Both the position numbers and the translations under genes were made by a program. From Dysidea avara (lineage: Eukaryota > Porifera > Demospongiae > Dictyoceratida > Dysideidae): a DNA stretch of 64,000 nt. The notes below the pieces were generated by a model. That model was not told where the DNA came from and did no database searches. It was given only the letters and a program-made list of their open reading frames with translations. Positions 53,201-63,020 of the stretch are shown here, in pieces; within the stretch, counting starts at the first letter, position 1; every line of letters starts with the position of its first letter. Location of the stretch: contig NC_089281.1 of the NCBI RefSeq assembly GCF_963678975.1, forward strand, positions 8,891,277 to 8,955,276, given 5' to 3'.

Positions 53201-55922
53201 GATGTAACCAAGCTTAGGCAGCATGATGGACATTTTTATGGTGGTCATATTAATATCACCAAAAGTTGGGCTAGGTCTATATTAGATCGAATGGGATACG
53301 TGAAGAGAAAATGTTCAACAGCAGAGAAAACTACAATATCAGAATTTGATGAAATTAAGGAGGTGTTTTTAGCTGATGTTGCTGCAGTAGCAGTGATGAG
53401 GAACATCCCAAGTGATTTAATATTTAACTGGGATCAAACTGGGCTGTCAATTATTCCAACTGGGAACTGGACGATGCACAAAGCAGGAGCCAAAGTGGTA
53501 CCAATTGCACACTCTGATGATAAGCGACAAATAACTGCCATGTTGGCAGCCAATGCAATGGGCAAATACCTCCCACCCCAGTTGATCTATAAAGGAAAAA
53601 CGACAAGGTGCCATCCTGATGTGACTTTTCCACCTGGTTGGGATATCTGGCATACTGACAATCATTGGTCTAATGAGGATACAATGAAGGGATATCTCGA
53701 GAAAATCATTATTCCTTTTGTCAACCGTAAAAGAAAAGAATTGGGTTTACAAAATAACTACCCTGCACTTGCCATCTATGATGGATTCTGTGGGCAGACT
53801 ACTGATGCAATTTTTTCATTGCTCACTACTCACAACATTTGTACAGTACAAATTTCTGCCAATTGTACTGACAAGTTGCAGCCACTGGATATTGCAATTA
53901 ACAGGTCCATGAAGGATCGCCTTAGGGCTAATTTTCAATCATGGTATGCTAAGGAAGTCAGCAAGCAGTTGAAGATGTCATCAGTTAAAGAAGTCAGAGT
54001 TGATGTAAACCTGGTGAAAATCCCTGGATTATGGAAGCATGGAAAGAGATGGAAACAAAGCCACAGATGGTAGTAAATGGATTTAGAAAGGCTGAAATAC
54101 TGGATGCCATTAAACTGTAAAAGTACTGCCGCATACTTATAGTATTATAGAGTAGTCGTGCTTATAAATACCAGTAGCTATGTACAGATATATTGTTTTG
54201 TTCAGCACTAATAGAATAAAGTTTCAGCAAACACTAGGAAATTCAACAAACATGCAATTCTCAATACAATTAATCAAATGTGTTCTCATAAAATTTTGCA
54301 AATACGTGACACACCTTATGAATATTATCACCCACCTTTCACAATAGTTTCTCTGTCTGCAATACTAAGCACTTTCCTGTTGAAATTGACCCAATGATCA
54401 TTTTGTTGTGACTCATTACCATCTTGCTCATCTGTTATCAACATCTTTTGCTTTTTACTAGGATGTGATTCTTCCTTGTTACCACTGTGTTCTCCATCTA
54501 CTGGTAATTTTTTCTCTTTTTTGGAATTTCAAATCGCTTGACAAGCCTTGCTACATTGGACAGGTGGGGGTTAACACCAGTGAACGTTAGCTTACATGGC
54601 ATGTCGAGGCCTCCCTGTCTTAAATCTGTCGAGTACTGTCTTGGTCCCGTTATAGTACAACGAATTATTCCCCCAACTCCAAAAATACACTGCAAGCAGC
54701 AGAAATCTTTCAGGGCACGCGGCCGACAACCATGGATGAATCTGAGGCGGCTGGTTTCAATACTGCCACTGCAAATGGATTGCTTCTGTTTCCACGTTCC
54801 TGGTGGCAAATTAATTCTTCTCTGATAAACGGCGTCCACACGCTTTTATAAACATGATGACCACGAACAACTTGTTCACTCTCGTAGGACTCCATACTCT
54901 CAAGTGAGCAAAATGTTTCGTTAAACAAAATTAGTGTTTGCCAATTTTTTTCAATTTCCATTTCGCCAAATTAAATGTTCGCCAATTTCCATTCTTCTCC
55001 AATTTGCCAAATTTAATGATCGCCAAATGTACCATGCATACGGTATACTCCTATATTAAGCCCACCCACTGCCCCTATTACTACCACCTGTGATATTATT
55101 ACCCGCTCAAAAAAAGCTGCCTAAAACAGGGCATATAGAAACTTATACACCCACACACTGATAGCTAGTAAAGTGATGGATAATTGGTGCAAATTTTGTT
55201 TGCACAGCTGTAGGCACTGGGAAGTTACTACACAATGATTACTTGAAATCGCCATATCTCTTAACGAAGCTTTGTGCGTTGAAGCTGGTTTTTGTCAAAT
55301 CCATGCAGTCACAAGGAAACAAATGTGTTGAGAGCAAATAACTAGGGTTGTTTTGTGATAGTTCTTGTGGTTTGAAGTGCTATGCCTGTAATCAATAATT
55401 GTGTTTATTCTCTATAGAAATATGCATGTAGAGTTCTTTATACCTACTGTAATTCGCTTTATTTTCGTGCAAAAATTTTTTAGTGTAAAAATATTTTTGT
55501 ATGATTTATGTGAACTACTGCTCTTTTAGAGCAATTGGATCTTGTGTAAAAATTTTTATGTAATATATTTTTGTACAAGTTTTTGCATACGAAAATGATT
55601 TTACAATGCAAAAAAAGCAAATTATGGTACATTTGATGGTGTATAATGTATATGATGACTTCATTAAAATTTCACTTCAGAGCACAGGTTTTTTTTTTTT
55701 TAATTGAGTGGCATTTTGTGTAGAGTAGAGGGCACAAGCTGTAAGTCATGGTAAAAATCACTATAATTATTGTTTACATTTACTGAGTGACCCAGCTGTG
55801 TACATGGTCTGTATTATTTTCCTACAGGGCTGCTAGGAATGGTGCCACCAGGAGCAATGATGACAACCCAAGTCCAACCCACCATAGCTATACAACCTCC
55901 TAAACCCGAAGACACCATAGTG
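50271..55922 (+). CDS. Met/Pro-rich protein, first two exons only
   Basis: Exon 1 is 50271-50405, beginning MNQLPQIMQPPMGVVPPQ, and ends in a consensus donor. Exon 2 is 55828-55922, with a matching phase (1) acceptor and a GTATGT donor; it encodes a further Pro/Met stretch (GLLGMVPPGAMMTT) ending in PPKPEDTIV. The intron is 5.4 kb and full of transposons, including a whole pogo-like element. Such Met/Pro-rich N-termini are known from splicing and transcription factors of the TCERG1/PRPF40 type, in which WW domains follow, but no WW domain is seen here. Later exons may lie beyond the assembly gap or outside the window. Identity is not established. Confidence 0.5.
50448..50515 (+). mobile_element. 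tRNA-like sequence, probable SINE head
   Basis: GCATAGCCAAAGTGGATAGA resembles an A box and GGTTCCAGGTTTGATGC resembles a B box, at tRNA-like spacing. A short stem brackets TAATTAAAA where the anticodon loop would be. Several positions depart from a real tRNA, so a tRNA-derived SINE or tRNA pseudogene is more likely. Confidence 0.5.
50516..51168. other. Intronic, possible repeat text
   Basis: This lies in the large intron of the Met/Pro-rich gene. At 50520-50570 AATCTATGAATAAC and ATAATCTATGGTTATTC form imperfect inverted copies. The GATCCGATACCGAT stretch near 50997 resembles the element at 56941. No exon is supported. Confidence 0.35.
51169..51607. mobile_element. hAT-like MITE with 8-bp target duplication
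   Basis: The segment starts TAGTGGTGTGCGATAT and ends AATATATCTA. It is flanked on both sides by GGGTTCAC (51161-51168 and 51608-51615). The TAGxGGTGTGCGATAT start is typical of a hAT-like family. The inside is rich in ATCGATA-type words and lacks coding capacity. Confidence 0.75.
51608..52386. other. Intronic, nothing firm
   Basis: A block at 51630-51680 (AACAAACAAGTACACAAAAG ... TTTTGGAATTT) recurs inverted at 51893-51940 (AAATTCCAAATTTTTTTGTG, TACTTGTTTGTTT). This indicates another small inverted-repeat element, about 51630-51940. Confidence 0.5.
52704..54120 (+). pseudogene. Pogo/Tigger-type DDE transposase, frameshifted
   Basis: The first frame (52704-53081) has a helix-rich DNA-binding region (TPRQRAQIGKYAADHGPTKA). 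A shift near 53075 passes to the main frame (53078-54073). This contains LFNWDQTG-type FNWDQTGLS with the first catalytic Asp, LAIYDGFCGQTT with the second, and NCTDKLQPLDIAINRSMKD with the third region. A second shift near 54010 moves the C-terminus (AWKEMETKPQMVVNGFRKAE) into another frame ending at about 54120. At least two indels therefore make this copy inactive, but it is otherwise well preserved. DDE transposases of this family cut and paste at TA sites. Confidence 0.88.
54498..54961 (-). pseudogene. HIRAN-like accessory ORF of the transposon
   Basis: On the - strand, the frame from 54961 to about 54720 reads HHVYKSVWTPFIREELICHQ, then NPFAVAVLKP and VVGRVP. After one frame shift it goes on in a second frame: PRALKDFC, TGPRQYSTDLRQGGLDMPC and KLTFTG, to 54498. 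The pattern of conserved GEEL, N-x-AVAV and VGxVPR resembles the HIRAN domain, known for binding single-stranded DNA ends in helicases such as HLTF. Similar sequences occur in many cnidarian and sponge genomes (from memory). It converges with the transposase. The frame shift makes this copy broken. Confidence 0.6.
55443..55630. mobile_element. MITE with TACYRTAATTYGCTTT-type ends
   Basis: The left end CTACTGTAATTCGCTTTATT is mirrored at the right by AAGCAAATTATGGTAC. The inside is nearly palindromic (TGCAAAAATTTTTTAGTG, and GTACAAGTTTTTGCATACGA). There is no coding capacity. It lies in the same large intron, 200 bp before exon 2 of the Met/Pro-rich gene. Confidence 0.7.
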
Positions 55923-56317
55923 GTATGTGACATGTCAGTAGTATATTTGACCTGTATTGGATACAGTTGGTGGTGATATTACTTGTTGTAGTCTCTCAAG
56001 ATGGCTGTGTGTTTTTGTATGTATGTGGTCATGGAAAAAACTGTCTGGCACTTTTTTTGTGGACTGCTAAAATTCAGGGCAGTGCCAACCCATATATTGA
56101 TGCAACACTGCTTAAGATAGAACAACTGTTGTGAGATGACAATTCTACCGGAGAAAACATCACAAAACTATTGTGCCTGCCCACCCACAAAGTAATGTTA
56201 CCAGACATTTTCTTGTGCCCACACACTCTCAAAAAATGACTGGCTCTTGAGACTACAATCATTGTTGTCTGTTAGTAGAGTTTTTTTTCCTTATGAGCCA
56301 AACAGAAAAGATGTGCT
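55923..56317. other. Intronic or 3' flank, nothing recognised
   Basis: This follows the donor at 55923 and runs to the assembly gap. No further exon was recognised. Confidence 0.35.
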
Positions 56318-56517
56318 NNNNNNNNNNNNNNNNNNNNNNNNNNNNNNNNNNNNNNNNNNNNNNNNNNNNNNNNNNNNNNNNNNNNNNNNNNNNNNNNNNN
56401 NNNNNNNNNNNNNNNNNNNNNNNNNNNNNNNNNNNNNNNNNNNNNNNNNNNNNNNNNNNNNNNNNNNNNNNNNNNNNNNNNNNNNNNNNNNNNNNNNNNN
56501 NNNNNNNNNNNNNNNNN
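56318..56517. other. Assembly gap of 200 N
   Basis: Two hundred undetermined bases. Round length suggests an estimated gap, so the true size is unknown. Exons of the Met/Pro-rich gene could be hidden here. Confidence 1.
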
Positions 56518-56940
56518 TGAGGTTTAGCATAACCTCTCGCCTTGCTCCAGTCCTGTTGGAAAGCATCCACTGCTTTTCCTAGTTGCTCTGCTCTTCAGCT
56601 GAACTGGTGGGTTACCAATTCCAGTACTTCTGAAATACACTGGGGATAGTATTTAGCTAGAGCTATCCCCCCCCTCCAGTCTGGACTTGCTGTCTGTGAT
56701 TGTGTTATATGCACCTACTATGATCACTATATCTCTCTCTAGAGCCACATGAAAAGTGTGTGTTTTGCTGTCTGTAAACTTATTGTACTTTGATCCATGC
56801 CCACTGACTGATCATTATTTAGTTATTGTACTGTTAACTGATGTGAAGCGTGTCTTGCTTCTGCAGCTATAGTTGTTGAAGCTGCTGAATCAAGCCACTA
56901 GGTACAGATAATGCTATGAGACTATTCTGTTGTCTATACT
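56518..56940. other. Non-coding, nothing recognised
   Basis: No gene or known repeat is supported after the gap. Confidence 0.35.
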
Positions 56941-57100
56941 AGAGGTGTACCAATACCAGTATTGGTATCGGTATTGGTATCGATGCCGATACCAGTGGTA
57001 TTGATGCCGATACCAGTGGTATTGGTATCGGATCGGTATCGGCAATACAAAGCTACAGATACCACCACTAGACACTCACCACGTTTATTATATCTTCAAC
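56941..57100. repeat. GGTATCGGTATTGG-type repeat cluster
   Basis: TAGAGGTGTACCAATACCAG starts a run of repeated GTATCG, GGTATTG and GATGCCGATACCAGTGGTAT words, ending near ACCACCACTAGA. The TAGAGGTG and CACCACTA-like edges suggest a decayed hAT-like MITE with internal tandem repeats. Confidence 0.5.
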
Positions 57101-57539
57101 CATCTCTAGCTAAGTTCCAGGTTAGTTGGGCTAACAAAGTAGTGATTACAAAGCCTTAGTTACTCTTTTCCATGTATTGCTACAATTGCTCCGTGTGTAT
57201 TCTAATGTATTAGAGCAGGTGAATCCTTTGTGATTAAATGGTAGTGCAGTTAGGTTGTTCTTCCAAAAAAGTAAGTTTATGACTACTTGGCTTGTTTTTC
57301 ATGAAACGGTTTGGTTGCAAGGCTGTGACAAACATTGTAGAATTATCATCCGCCCACGCAATCAATTACCTAATTAATGAGCTTTTAAGAAAACTACCTT
57401 ATATCAAGCAATTAGTAATCCACAATGGTGTTTAGCATATTTGTTAATAAATATTTTGAAACTTGATTGAACTGAGATATCATCACTTCTCAATCTGTGA
57501 TATTTTAATAGTTAGCTATGTATCATCACTTATAGAACT
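57101..57539. other. Non-coding, nothing recognised
   Basis: No supported feature. Confidence 0.3.
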
Positions 57540-57720
57540 TTGTGTGGGCAAGATCAAAGGAGTGTACTTTAATTTTCACAAAGTACACTCTCAGCCGGCC
57601 AACAGTGCTTCATCGACCACAAAGAGTGCTTTATTGCACCGCAAAGCGTGCTTTGTTGAACGAATAAAGCACTCTTTGTGGGCAATAAAGTGCAGTTGCC
57701 CACGTGCCTTAGTGGGGGCT
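57540..57720. repeat. Cluster of hairpins built from AAAG(A/C)GTGCTTT words
   Basis: CACAAAGAGTGCTTTATT (57618-57635) and its exact inverse AATAAAGCACTCTTTGTG (57663-57680) make an 18-bp stem around a 27-nt loop. The loop itself contains GCAAAGCGTGCTTTGTT. Just before it, GAGTGTACTTTAA and CAAAGTACACTC form a second stem. The cluster sits in GC-richer sequence. It may be a small foldback element or a structured RNA. Confidence 0.65.
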
Positions 57721-58084
57721 CACGTCAGTACGACTAATCACCCAAGCCAATGAAGGCTGATAGCCTCTCCACGCTGAGTGATCAATCACCCCAACCAATA
57801 CGAGTTCTACCTTTAGATTACTTTTATAGACATACCTAAATGCTTCGATGATGGGTGGGAAAAGGTAACATTGCTGTTACGTTTGTTAATGTAAATGGAC
57901 AAGTCCTGGAGATATCATGGAAATATTTCAAAATGTGACACACAATTGAATCGATTGTGGGTTGCGAGCAAAACCTGCCAAAATACGCGATGAACATCTA
58001 CCATGCCAAACTATGGTGAAATACGCATGAGTTACTTTGTTAAACTAGTTTGTGTACGTTCAGACTGCTAATAATTCATGCAAC
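57721..58084. other. Non-coding, nothing recognised
   Basis: CCAAGCCAATGAAGG ... GAGTGATCAATCACC near 57740-57795 shows weak self-complementarity. No gene is supported. Confidence 0.3.
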
Positions 58085-58691
58085 CAGACATGGGTCCAAG
58101 TACATGAGTACTTGTACTTAAGTATACTTAAGTACAGATTTGAAAGTACTTGTACTTAACTTAAATACTTTCTTAATATCTCCAATGTACTTGTACTTAC
58201 ACTCAAGTACTTGTATGTACTTGAGTACTTAAAGTACTTTTAAATACTTGTAAGTACTGCACACATTATACGTAGTTTGTACACAATGGGTGTACAATGA
58301 GAACAATAAAATTGTATAAAACAACTTCTTACAATTATTTTAGTGCCTTCCTCAACCTTACTATGTATCATGTAGCCATGATTAATGATGTCATAGCATT
58401 CCGGCAAACAAAAGCAATGCTGCTATTTATTTTAAGGGTTTAAGAGAGAGAATGGTTGACAAAAACCTGAAAGTACCATGCCCGTAGGCACGCTTACATA
58501 CTACAATACACTGAATACAGTATATATTTTGCTACAGCAAATGTACTTGTACTTTACTTAAGTACTTCCAGCTTGTACTTTACTTAAGTACTCTCTTGAT
58601 TGCTGCTGGAGTACTTGTACTTGTACTTGGAAAATTCAAAAGTACTTGTACTTTACTTAAGTACTTTTAAATGTACTTGGCCCCATGCCTG
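58085..58691. mobile_element. hAT MITE full of AAGTACTTGTACTT repeats
   Basis: The ends CAGACATGGGTCCAAGTAC and GTACTTGGCCCCATGCCTG are near inverses. An exact 8-bp duplication CATGCAAC flanks the element (58077-58084 and 58692-58699), as expected for hAT. Both sub-terminal regions are packed with self-complementary AAGTACTTGTACTT words. A unique middle part of about 200 bp has no coding capacity. Confidence 0.92.
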
Positions 58692-58949
58692 CATGCAACA
58701 CGTGTTAATTGCGAGTCCTAGTGTATGATGAAGCTACACGAGTAGAAAGTTCCATGTATCATTTAAAGCATTGCCTTGCTCGTGCTATATGAAAAATACA
58801 GTACTTGGCGCTTGGCCTTGATGCTAGTTTGGAAGTGTTTTAGAAAAACAAACGCATTAACATTTTCGGGTTTGAGACAGCTTCGTAGGTTGGTTATTGT
58901 AAACCCAACTGTTTAAAAAAAGCCTTTCACTTGTTGTCAATGTAGCTAT

Positions 58950-59512
58950 AATTGGTCTGGCCACTCAAGACAAGTGTTTTAATCAAAGCTCATCGTCTTT
59001 CACCATTGCAAGGGATTCATATTCCTAGGAATCACTTTTCAACGAAGTACTATATAGCAGACTTCATCTTCACACGACACAGTCATCACAAGGATCATCT
59101 CCTTCTTCACCTTGAAGGGTATCAAGTGCAGTTTTGTCTTCTTGTGTAGTGATTGAACCAGTGCAATATGGGCTGACTCCATCAATTCTTTCATCAGCCT
59201 TGTAGTTTCAAGCCTAACTTCTCGTCATCCAAGTTACGAAATCTCGGATTTTAGTATTGATCAGTACGGTTTAAATAGTGAAGCCCTCATCTTCATCTTA
59301 AGGCAACAGAAGAAGCCTTGATGAACTTCTTAATGCAGGAAGAATCATTACCATTGACTTCCAACTTTGTAATCAGCCCGTGTACAATTGACAACGCAAC
59401 AGAAATTGACACATTATTTTCTTCACTAAGAAATCCTGTAGCAACCTTTAGTTGCTCCAACACCTTTGGCAAGTCCTCCAGAATGACCCAATGTGTTGGT
59501 GACAACTCTAGG
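58950..59512 (-). mobile_element. Older hAT transposase relic, C-terminal part
   Basis: On the - strand, 59505-59293 reads LSPTHWVILEDLPKVLEQLK, then ATGFLSEENNVSIS and IVHGLI. This is the region of hAT (ZBED-type) transposases between the catalytic core and the dimerisation domain. Further down it continues with NPRFRNLDDEKL and LMKELMESAHIAL, interrupted by stops. The upstream part of the same relic probably lies at 62690-63020, because a younger element separates them. Confidence 0.7.
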
Positions 59513-62500
59513 TACAGTGGAACCTCCCTTAACGGTCACCTGAGTTGGGTGGTCACCTCACCTCAGCATAACAGCCACGTGACAACAGTCCCAACTATTT
59601 CCCAATCAGTTTGTACACAAATAGTTTGCATTAAGCAGGTCACCTCTATAACACGTATGTATAACAGCCAGCTTGAGCAATCCCAAACAGCACTTCGCTA
59701 TACAAAAGATAGGCCTGAGCAATTGTGACCTATCATGATTCCCAAACTTTACATATCACGGTTGTGGCCTTTCAGCAGTTTAACTATGCATGTGTATGAC
59801 AAACAAAGCTAATTTAGCCAATAACCTATGAGGAGTTCAGATACAAAAGTGAGTACAAACCAAAAATTTAACACAAGGTAATACAAAACTGTAAGTAACA
59901 CAAGATAATAAAAAAACTGCCGAATATAAAGTTTAGTTTACAAAGATACTACTACAACTTGTATACATACACAGCTATACACCAACACACTATGCAAGTT
60001 ACAACTTACAACTTTAGATTCTCAGCCAATAACACAAGTTTGTTGACATTTTCTGGTAGTAGACATGATCTCTTTTGGTTCACAATGTGCCCTGCAATAC
60101 TAAATGCCCGTTCCACAGGAACTGACATCTCTGGAATAGCCAAGTATTTCTTAGCTAGATTTGAAAGACAAGGATACCTTGTGTGGTTTGTCTTCCACCA
60201 CTCTAGTGGTCTTTCTGCTGATGGCTCTTCCTCAGTATATCTTCTCACTTCTGCTCTAGCCTTCTCAGATGGATTCTGACTCGATTTATTGACCTTCACT
60301 ATGTCATCAACAAAACGCATCAACCTCTTTTCAGCCTTGGAAACACGACACCTCTTTGATAATGGCAACTCATCTTGTTCATCTTCTTCAACTTGCATGG
60401 GAGTGCCTGTGCTGCTTGCAGTACTGCTCAATGCCAACTTCACAGTTTCTGCCTCTACAGATGATAATAAGTTTTGCTGTTCTTCATCTGAAAGAAATGG
60501 TAAAGCTTTAAATCGAGCATCAAGAAAAGCTGTTTTGTTAAGCAGCATCAACACTGACCCTGTGTAACGGTTGCAAAAGTTACTGTACATAGCTTCTTTC
60601 ATAGTTTTCTCCAATCTTGAGTCACCTGGAGTAGGCTTAAGGTAAGTTTCAAGCAGTTTGTGTATCACCAGTCGAACTACGGAAATGGTAACCCACTTTT
60701 CTGCACCAGTATCCTCTGTAATCTCCACAAGTGACTTCATAGCTTTCACAAATATCTCCAGTGTAGAGAATTCAACATCTGATGACATCATATCTCCTTT
60801 GTGCAATTCCAAGAGAATGGCACAGAGTGGTTGTTGTTGGGACTCCACCATATAGTAGGCAGAGTTCCATCTTGTACTAGCATCTTGAATAAGTGCTAAC
60901 TGCTTGTGATGTAAATCAGCTTGTTTTTGTTTCAACAAGTAGTTGGACTTAGCAGAGTGGTTGAAGTGTCCAACAAGTTGTCTACATCTAGCTAGTGTAC
61001 GAGACACTTCAGGTAGCTTAAGTACAACTTCAACTGTCAGCTGCAGTGTGTGACTAAAGCATGGTACTCTGCTCCATTGCAGAAGTTCCATTGCAAGCAC
61101 AATGCTAGTGCCATTGTCAGTAATCACAGCTGACAAATTATCCTGTGACAATTCCCAGTCTTCCAAAATATTTATCAATTCTTCAGAAATGTTGACTCCA
61201 GTGTGCGACTCTGGAAACTCTACAGCTTCTAGGAGATGGCTCTGAAGATTGTAGCTGTCATCCACATAATGTATGTTAGACTTGTGTCCTGTGTAAGCTG
61301 AATATCTGTTGTCAAAGCAAAGCTTCCCCCACTTGTTAGTGCATGACCACACACTTCCTCTCATTATTATACAGCTTAGGAATTAATTTAGTAGACACAG
61401 CTTTCCTGTCTGGAGAGTGGTACCTTTGGTCAAAGGCATGCAGCATATGTTGAAAACCCAAATCATTTACTGTTTGATATGGGTGTATATCCTTAGCTGT
61501 AAACAAACATACCGCATCAAGCATCAAAGTCTTCCAGTGTGCAGAATTCCGAGGATACGGATTCTTGGCCTGAAATTTTTCCGTGAGTGTTGGGTGTACG
61601 CTGCTTTCTGGCTCTTCCTCATGGTTCGACAACTCAGAGGCACTGGTGTCTTTACTTTCTTCTTTTGCCTTGTGTTATGCCTCAATGTGACCCTCTTCTA
61701 AGTGCTGCCACATGTTGCTTATATTACCAACATACGAATAATCGTGTCTACAGAGCTTGCAATAAACCTGCCGTTGTTTCTTTTTGTCAGCCTCCACAAT
61801 TTTACCATCCTTACTTGGAAATCCGAAAAAACGTCCACAAGATACTTGTTGAATGTTCAAGTGGCAATAATTCAGTAGACTCTGTTACGGTAAACTCTAC
61901 ACTCTGTGATGCCATTTTAATAATTAGTGTATGGCATGTCCAGATTCCAATGTATTAGTGCACCAATGAATTGAAAATGCAGTGAAACGTTAGTTTTAGC
62001 CTTTTTGGGCACAGTGCCGCACAAATGGAAAGTAAATGTTCTTGCTTAGATTCATTGTAACAATAATCGAAAACATTGTAGTAAGTGTTGTGTGTAGCTA
62101 TCAGAATTGCGTAATCGAATTAATCGTTCACACCTAACAAAAGACCTCTCACAAAGTACAGCCTACAGCCATTACGGTGAGTAAACTTGCTGCATTACTT
62201 CATACTTCTGTACTCGCTTCTGTAACACAAAGAAAGGTTATATACTTACAGTATAGATAAGCTCATGGCCACTGTACTCTTCACGCTATTCTAATTAAAG
62301 CTCACCGCATGATCTTGATTCCTGGATATCCAATTGTTTAGTTCACCATCTTATGATCTAAAAGGCTGAAGTTCTATAGTATAAACCACTGCTTTCCCTT
62401 TAATCCGAGGAAGTCTAGTCAGCTCAATCAGCTGATAATGCGCTATCTACACCGACTGGCACTACCAAGCTTCTGGCTCTTTTCTGCTTTGTAGTCTGTC

Positions 62501-62688
62501 AGTTATGTAAGTGGTGTATTGAAGTGTAATAAATGCATGCATGTCTGCATATATAAGTCCCTGGAACCTTTGTATAAAAAGGCCAAACGTGGCCTATGGC
62601 TTTATGGAGGATATTGAGTTAGGCAGCCATCTCTTTATAAAGGCCAAATATTTCTGGCCCGAAGGTGACCGCTTTAGACAAGTTCCAC
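59513..62688 (-). mobile_element. hAT-like transposon with CAGTGGAAC ends, nested in an older hAT copy
   Basis: The left end CAGTGGAACCTCCCTTAACG with GGTCACC nearby is mirrored at the right by GGTGACCGCTTTAGACAAGT then TCCACTG. The transposase (60006-61915) is on the - strand. Older hAT fragments in the same orientation flank it on both sides. The flanking 8 bp match only partly (a shared CTAGA), so the target duplication is decayed or the exact ends are misjudged. Confidence 0.65.
60006..61915 (-). pseudogene. BED-finger hAT transposase, frameshifted
   Basis: Starting at the ATG at 61915, the frame breaks near 61835 and passes to one encoding a BED zinc finger (YCKLCRHDYSYVG and WQHLEEGH). 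It continues at 61632 (FQAKNPYPRNSAHW) and from 61364 in one long open frame of 452 residues. That frame contains ITDNGTSIV, the CFSHTLQL block, QDASTRWNSAYYM and the C-terminal dimerisation block MSVPVERAFSIAGHIVNQKR. The order is that of ZBED/hAT-Ac transposases. Two or more frame shifts inactivate the N-terminus, but the catalytic part is open, so decay is probably recent. Confidence 0.88.
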
Positions 62689-63020
62689 TGTGTCTAGAAT
62701 GACTCAGCAAACACTGCAGCAGTCAGAGGCCACCTGTTGTGCAGTAGACTCTGTATCATATACAATGCATTGTTCCATCAAGTAATGCAGGACTCTTGGG
62801 TTCAACAGACATATTGCACATTATCTTCAGAGTTCAGCAGTGGCAAAAGCACTGTGTCGAAAGTGAATTACTGTACTAGCTTTTTTGCTGCACCTAAAGC
62901 TTGTGAAATAGCTAGTGATACTCGAGCCTTCCTCAATACAAAGTTGCAAGTGATGTGCAGCACTACTGTAGCTCTGCAACTTGTTACCGGCCAATTCCAT
63001 GTGGTTGTGTACCACCGATA
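62689..63020 (-). mobile_element. Older hAT transposase relic, N-terminal side
   Basis: On the - strand, 63015-62840 reads HHLQLCIEEG, then SKKASTVIHFRHSAFATAEL. This matches the hAT block that precedes the RWNS motif. Stops follow. It has the orientation and order expected for the missing upstream half of the relic at 58950-59512. Confidence 0.6.

Larger units (their letters stand above)
52387..55045. mobile_element. Pogo/Tigger-like DNA transposon carrying two convergent ORFs
   Basis: Identical 22-nt words ending ACCATGCATACGGTA lie at 52387-52408 and 55024-55045. They are in the same orientation, so they are not a simple inverted-repeat pair. Between them are a DDE transposase on + (52704-54120) and a HIRAN-like ORF on - (54961-54498). 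Exact termini are not resolved. The whole block lies in the big intron of the Met/Pro-rich gene. Confidence 0.6.

Noticed and set aside
56247..56582. Open frames through the run of N
   Set aside because: They are artefacts of undetermined bases.
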